DNA from: an uncultured Oscillospiraceae bacterium
Lineage (GTDB): Bacteria; Bacillota; Clostridia; Oscillospirales; Acutalibacteraceae
Direction of reading: 5' to 3'
DNA length: 64,000 nucleotides
NCBI GenBank assembly: GCA_948471095.1
Contig: CAOKRG010000001.1
Coordinates: 59,943 to 123,942, forward strand
Numbering within the stretch: position 1 is the stretch's first letter; every line of letters begins with the position of its first letter. Position numbers and translations under genes: made by a program. This document shows positions 60,997 to 64,000 of the stretch, piece after piece. The notes beneath the pieces are model-generated. The model did no database searches. It was not told the DNA's origin and was given only the letters and a program-made list of their open reading frames with translations.

Positions 60997-61804
60997 CATT
61001 ACCCTGGGCCAGTATTTTCCCGCCCGGTCGCTTATGCACCGGGCCGACCCCCGGCTGAAAATCTGCCTGATCATCTTCTCCATTATCCTCATCTTCTCGG
61101 CCGGGAATTTCTTCTCCCTGGCCCTGGCGGTGGGGTACGTCTTGCTGGGCATCGCCCTGTCCCGTACGCCCTTTAAGCTCTACCTTAAAAGCTTAAAGCC
61201 GGTGCTGTTCATCATCGTCTTTACCGCCGTGCTGAATATCTTCTACGGCACGGGCGAGCCCCTGTGGCAGTGGGGGCTGATCAAAATTACCCGCAACGGC
61301 CTTTTGAACAGCCTGTTCGTGTCCATCCGCATTGTGGCGCTGATTCTGGCCAGCTCCGTGCTCACCTTCACCACCTCCCCCACCCAGCTCACCGACGCCA
61401 TTGAGCGGCTTTTAAAGCCCCTGGCCCTTTTGAAGGTCCCGGTGCACGAGTTCGCCATGATGATGACCATTGCCCTGCGCTTTGTGCCCCTGCTCCTGGA
61501 GGAGACGGACAAAATCATGAGCGCCCAGAAAGCCCGGGGCGCGGACATGGAAAGCGGCGGGCTCATTCAGCGCATCAAGGCCCTGACGCCGGTGCTGATC
61601 CCCCTGTTCGTGTCGGCCTTCCGCCGGGCCTTTGACCTGGCCACCGCCATGGAGAGCCGGTGCTATCACGGGGGCGAGGGCCGCACCAAGATGAAGCAGC
61701 TCCACTTCGGGGCCGCCGACTGGCTGGTGCTGCTTACCGCGGCGCTGGCCCTGGGGGGCTTTGTAACGCTGAACCTGGCCTTTCCCCCCAGCATTGTGCG
61801 GTAA
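60986..61804 (+). CDS. ecfT: ECF transporter transmembrane protein EcfT
   Basis: Scaffold subunit of the ECF transporter, linking the ATPases to S components in the membrane. The 272 residues have several transmembrane helices and the two coupling-helix motifs, SAQKARGADMES near 177 and ATAMESRCYHGGEGR near 214. S-component genes are not in the window, as expected for the shared group II system. AAAGGAGG inside ecfA2 serves as ribosome site. Confidence 0.96.
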   Translation: MLSDITLGQYFPARSLMHRADPRLKICLIIFSIILIFSAGNFFSLALAVGYVLLGIALSRTPFKLYLKSLKPVLFIIVFTAVLNIFYGTGEPLWQWGLIKITRNGLLNSLFVSIRIVALILASSVLTFTTSPTQLTDAIERLLKPLALLKVPVHEFAMMMTIALRFVPLLLEETDKIMSAQKARGADMESGGLIQRIKALTPVLIPLFVSAFRRAFDLATAMESRCYHGGEGRTKMKQLHFGAADWLVLLTAALALGGFVTLNLAFPPSIVR

Positions 61805-61845
61805 CGCGGGACGAAACGGCAAAGCGGCTTAGAAGGGAGCGCATT

Positions 61846-62496
61846 ATGTATCAGCTGGTTTTGTTTGATTTGGACGGGACCCTGACGGACCCGGGCGTTG
61901 GCATTACCAATTCGGTGGCCCACGCGCTGGAAAGGTTCGGGCTGGCGGTCCCGGAGCGGGCCGCGCTGTACAAATTCATCGGCCCGCCCCTGCACGAGTC
62001 CTTCGAGCGGTTCTGCGGCTTCTCCCAAGAGCAGGCCCAGACCGCCGTTGCCTATTACCGGGAGTACTTTCGGGAGAGGGGCATTTATGAAAACTTCGTC
62101 TACGATGGGGTGGAGGCGCTCCTAAAGGACCTCCGCGGCGCAGGCCGGAAGCTGGCGGTTGCCACCTCCAAGCCGGAGGTATTTGCCAGGCAGATTCTGG
62201 AGCATTTTCAGTTGGACCCCTATTTCGCCTATGTGGCCGGGGCCAACCTGGACGGAACCCGTACCCGGAAGGACCAGGTCATCGCCTACGCCCTTGCCAG
62301 CTGCGGCGCGGAGGCCCCTGCGGCAGCGGTGATGGTGGGCGACCGGGAGCACGACATATGGGGGGCCCGCAGGCAGGGCCTGGACTCCATTGGGGTGCTG
62401 TACGGCTATGGAAGCCGGGCGGAGCTGCAAGCGGCCGGGGCCACGTATCTTGCGGCGCGGCCGGAGGACATTTTCTCCTTGGTGACGGGGTGCTGA
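61846..62496 (+). CDS. HAD hydrolase (phosphoglycolate phosphatase-like)
   Basis: A 216-residue HAD-superfamily phosphatase: motif I LVLFDLDGTLTDPGVG at 4-19 with nucleophile Asp, a cap domain, motif II AVATSKPEVFARQIL near 102, and motif IV VMVGDREHDIWGAR near 162. Related to PGP/5'-nucleotidase-like enzymes. Several phosphorylated metabolites are possible substrates. AAGGGAG precedes the start at 61846. A longer frame upstream overlaps ecfT and is rejected. Confidence 0.92.
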   Translation: MYQLVLFDLDGTLTDPGVGITNSVAHALERFGLAVPERAALYKFIGPPLHESFERFCGFSQEQAQTAVAYYREYFRERGIYENFVYDGVEALLKDLRGAGRKLAVATSKPEVFARQILEHFQLDPYFAYVAGANLDGTRTRKDQVIAYALASCGAEAPAAAVMVGDREHDIWGARRQGLDSIGVLYGYGSRAELQAAGATYLAARPEDIFSLVTGC

Positions 62497-62513
62497 CGGG
62501 ACTTTTCCTTTCC

Positions 62514-62538
62514 ATAAAACGCGCGTTTGGACACTCCA
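62514..62538 (-). repeat. remnant of a family A terminal repeat
   Basis: AAAACGCGCGTTTGGACACT, then CCA, is the reverse of TGGAGTGTCCAAACGCGCG, the left terminal repeat of family A, without the rest of the element. Confidence 0.6.
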
Positions 62539-62554
62539 CGGTTCTCCTCCCTCC

Positions 62555-62583
62555 TTGCTTTTTTCGCCCCTTCGGGCTATAAT
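62555..62583 (+). promoter_or_regulatory. sigma-A promoter of the CBS protein gene
   Basis: -35 TTGCTT (62555-62560), 17-base spacer, -10 TATAAT (62578-62583). The leader of about 130 bases contains GAAGCCGCCGGC twice. Confidence 0.8.
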
Positions 62584-62717
62584 GAGAGCGGGGCTTATTT
62601 TGAAAAAAGGAAGCCGCCGGCGGTTTTCTCCTTGAAGCCGCCGGCCCTGGCAATCGTCCGCCCTTCCCTCTCTTTTCAATCAAGCTCCATTCCATCTTAA
62701 AAAAGGAGGCTTCCCCT

Positions 62718-63446
62718 ATGAGCGCTTCCCGCGTTATGGACGGCCACGAGCGCGCGGACTTTTTCCTGGACCTCTACAAACAACTGGAAGACGAGCTGGA
62801 GGATAAGTACCGCCACGCCCGGCGGCATTTCTCCAGCGTGGTCTTCGAGTTCGCCAAGGACCGGGAAAGCGAGCCCGTGCGGGATAAGCTGGACATCTGC
62901 CGCCAGATCCGCAACCTGCTGGCCCACACCGCCGACCTGGACGGCCAGCCGGTCGTGGAGCCCTCCTGGGCCGTGGTGGAGGCCATGCAGGAGGTGCTGG
63001 ACTTTGTGCGCCGCCCCCCCTTGGCCATCGAGTACGCCACCCGGGGAGACCGGGTGCTGCGGGTGGGGCCGGACCAGAAGGTGCTGCGGGTGATGGAAGT
63101 GATGGACAAAAACGGCTACTCCCACGTGCCTGTGATGAAGGAGAACCGCTTCGTGGGGGTGTTCAGCGTGGGCTCCGTGTTCCGCTACGTGCTGCGCACC
63201 GGCGGGCAGGCCCTGACCCCCGACACCACCATCCGGGACATGCGGGGCTATTTGGCCGTGGAGGAACATACCGAAAATTATGAGTTCGTGCCCTATGACG
63301 CCACTTACATTACGGTCAAGACCCGCTTTGAGCAGGTCCGGGCCAAAAACAAGCGCGTCGCTGTGATCTTCATCACCCAAGACGGCAAAACCGACCAGCC
63401 CCTTTTGGGCATGCTGACCCCCTGGGACGTCTTAGGCGAGGAGTGA
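62718..63446 (+). CDS. CBS-domain protein with a HEPN-like N-terminal helical domain
   Basis: A 242-residue protein. Residues 1-90 are all-helical and contain IRNLLAHT with R65-N66-X3-H70, the RX4H pattern of HEPN ribonucleases, in the usual setting of a long charged helix before it. Residues 95-240 form a CBS pair (VLRVMEVMDKNGYSHVPVMK, NRFVGVFSVGSVFRYVL, then TVKTRFEQVRAKNKRVAVIF and PLLGMLTPWDVL), a module that senses adenine nucleotides. The combination would give a nucleotide-controlled RNA-cleaving or RNA-binding protein. That reading is inference. AAAGGAGG start site. Own promoter and terminator. Confidence 0.8.
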   Translation: MSASRVMDGHERADFFLDLYKQLEDELEDKYRHARRHFSSVVFEFAKDRESEPVRDKLDICRQIRNLLAHTADLDGQPVVEPSWAVVEAMQEVLDFVRRPPLAIEYATRGDRVLRVGPDQKVLRVMEVMDKNGYSHVPVMKENRFVGVFSVGSVFRYVLRTGGQALTPDTTIRDMRGYLAVEEHTENYEFVPYDATYITVKTRFEQVRAKNKRVAVIFITQDGKTDQPLLGMLTPWDVLGEE

Positions 63447-63506
63447 GGCATAAGAAGCGGCAATTTTGCCGCCCGGCCTGCTTTCTCCGGCTGTGAAGAA
63501 TCAAAA

Positions 63507-63546
63507 AAAGCGCGGAGGGGTCCGGCCCCTTCCGCGCTTTCCTTTT
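63507..63546 (+). terminator. intrinsic terminator after the CBS protein gene
   Basis: AAAGCGCGGAGGGG-TCCGG-CCCCTTCCGCGCTTT, a 14-pair stem with one bulged T, followed by CCTTTTTC. Confidence 0.92.
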
Positions 63547-63579
63547 TCTGCAATGCGGGAAATTATATCACTTCTGCGC

Positions 63580-63905
63580 GAAACGATAGGAAAAGAAGGT
63601 CGGGACTTATGACGTTGGCTTCGCCAAGCCGTCCCGAAGGGGCCACGACTTCGCGGAGCGAACGTCGACGGCCCTGTAAAAGAATGTATTGGAGTCTCGC
63701 CTGCCGGCTCGGTCGGCGCTGAACGTTCGCCACTGGCGACCAGCGCCCTCCGGCGGCTTAGGGGCTTATGACGCCCCCCCTAAGAACCCTACCAGGGGGT
63801 GAGCGTCTGCCAGTGGCAGACAAGCTGCGAACCGATCGAACCGGCAGGTGAGACACGAACGCCCCTGGACCGCGTAATTTTTCCCACCATTTGAACTGCG
63901 TTAAC
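63580..63905 (+). repeat. large composite family A repeat
   Basis: Contains family A pieces in both orientations. In reverse are TCTCGCCTGCCGGCTCGGTC, hairpin TCGCCACTGGCGA (63727-63739) and CTCCGGCGGCTTAGGGGC. Forward are CCCCCTAAGAACCCTACCAG, GGGGTGAGC, hairpin GTCTGCCAGTGGCAGAC (63805-63821) and GCGAACCGATCGAACCGGCA. The right end CCCCTGGACCGCGTAATTTT resembles that at 7000. Confidence 0.65.
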
Positions 63906-64000
63906 TATAGCAATAACCCTTCCGCCTCCTTCTTCATAAACTGGTGGGAAAGTCTAATGGTATAAAGTCAAGTAGGTGATGCAAGGAAAATTTGAGAAGA
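63906..64000. other. window end, no gene seen
   Basis: AT-rich tail with an inverted repeat TTTCCCACCA (just before, near 63880) and TGGTGGGAAA (near 63942). AAGTAGGTGATG near 63970 could lead into a gene beyond the window. Confidence 0.3.

Overview
The window looks like chromosome of a high-GC, Gram-positive gut anaerobe of the Clostridia, most likely an Oscillospiraceae/Ruminococcaceae-type fermenter. This rests on gene content (DUF6062-ogg pair, J-domain/DUF5685 pair, FakA-RecG order, group II ECF transporter, ferredoxin-dependent indolepyruvate oxidoreductase), on consensus TTGACA/TATAAT promoters with 17-nt spacers, and on strong GGAGG ribosome sites. I see no rRNA, tRNA, CRISPR array, phage or transposase gene.

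Layout. 1-3.8 kb (minus): pyrH behind a Cys-rich gene, class II aldolase, a small secreted protein and an ACT-domain protein. 3.8-9.6 kb (minus): an arylacetate module of iorA-iorB, a small membrane protein, a DUF362 protein, PaaK-type ligase, a TIKI/TraB-like protein and the ACT protein, likely for fermentation of aromatic amino acids. 9.6-13 kb: a HicAB-like toxin-antitoxin locus whose toxin gene lacks a clear start, a Dabb protein, a HEAT protein and an acyl-CoA synthetase. 13.3-17 kb: membrane protein, J-domain protein, DUF5685, and a Nudix-diacylglycerol kinase fusion. 17.4-19 kb (plus): DUF6062-ogg. 19.4-22.3 kb (minus): rpsO-pnp. 22.6-34.4 kb (minus): uvrB ... uvrA, with the two repair genes separated by five small-enzyme genes, three of them multidomain fusions. 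34.7-37.6 kb: radC, YmdB-like phosphodiesterase, and a second, larger member of the secreted family seen at 2.6 kb. 38-42 kb (plus): fakA and recG. 42.6-50 kb: GH32 enzyme, small orphan enzymes, ruvB. 50-56.7 kb: glmM, PHP phosphoesterase, methyltransferases and small enzymes. 56.7-61.8 kb: ecfA1 // ecfA2-ecfT, with three unrelated genes between the two ATPases. 61.8-63.4 kb: HAD phosphatase and a protein combining a HEPN-like motif with CBS domains.

The most unusual signal is non-coding. At least a dozen gaps hold copies of a modular repeat. Its best copies end in inverted repeats GGGAGTGTCCAAA and carry several hairpins. One hairpin keeps the tip CCASTGG while its stem sequence changes on both sides. 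A second module (family B) shows paired changes in two stems and shares the core ACTTTTA-N-GTTRCGC with family A. There is also a 126-bp MITE-like element with 16-bp perfect terminal inverted repeats at a TA site, and a 161-bp near-palindrome at the end of the YmdB gene.

Coordinates of repeats, promoters and hairpins were read by eye and may be off by a few bases at the edges.
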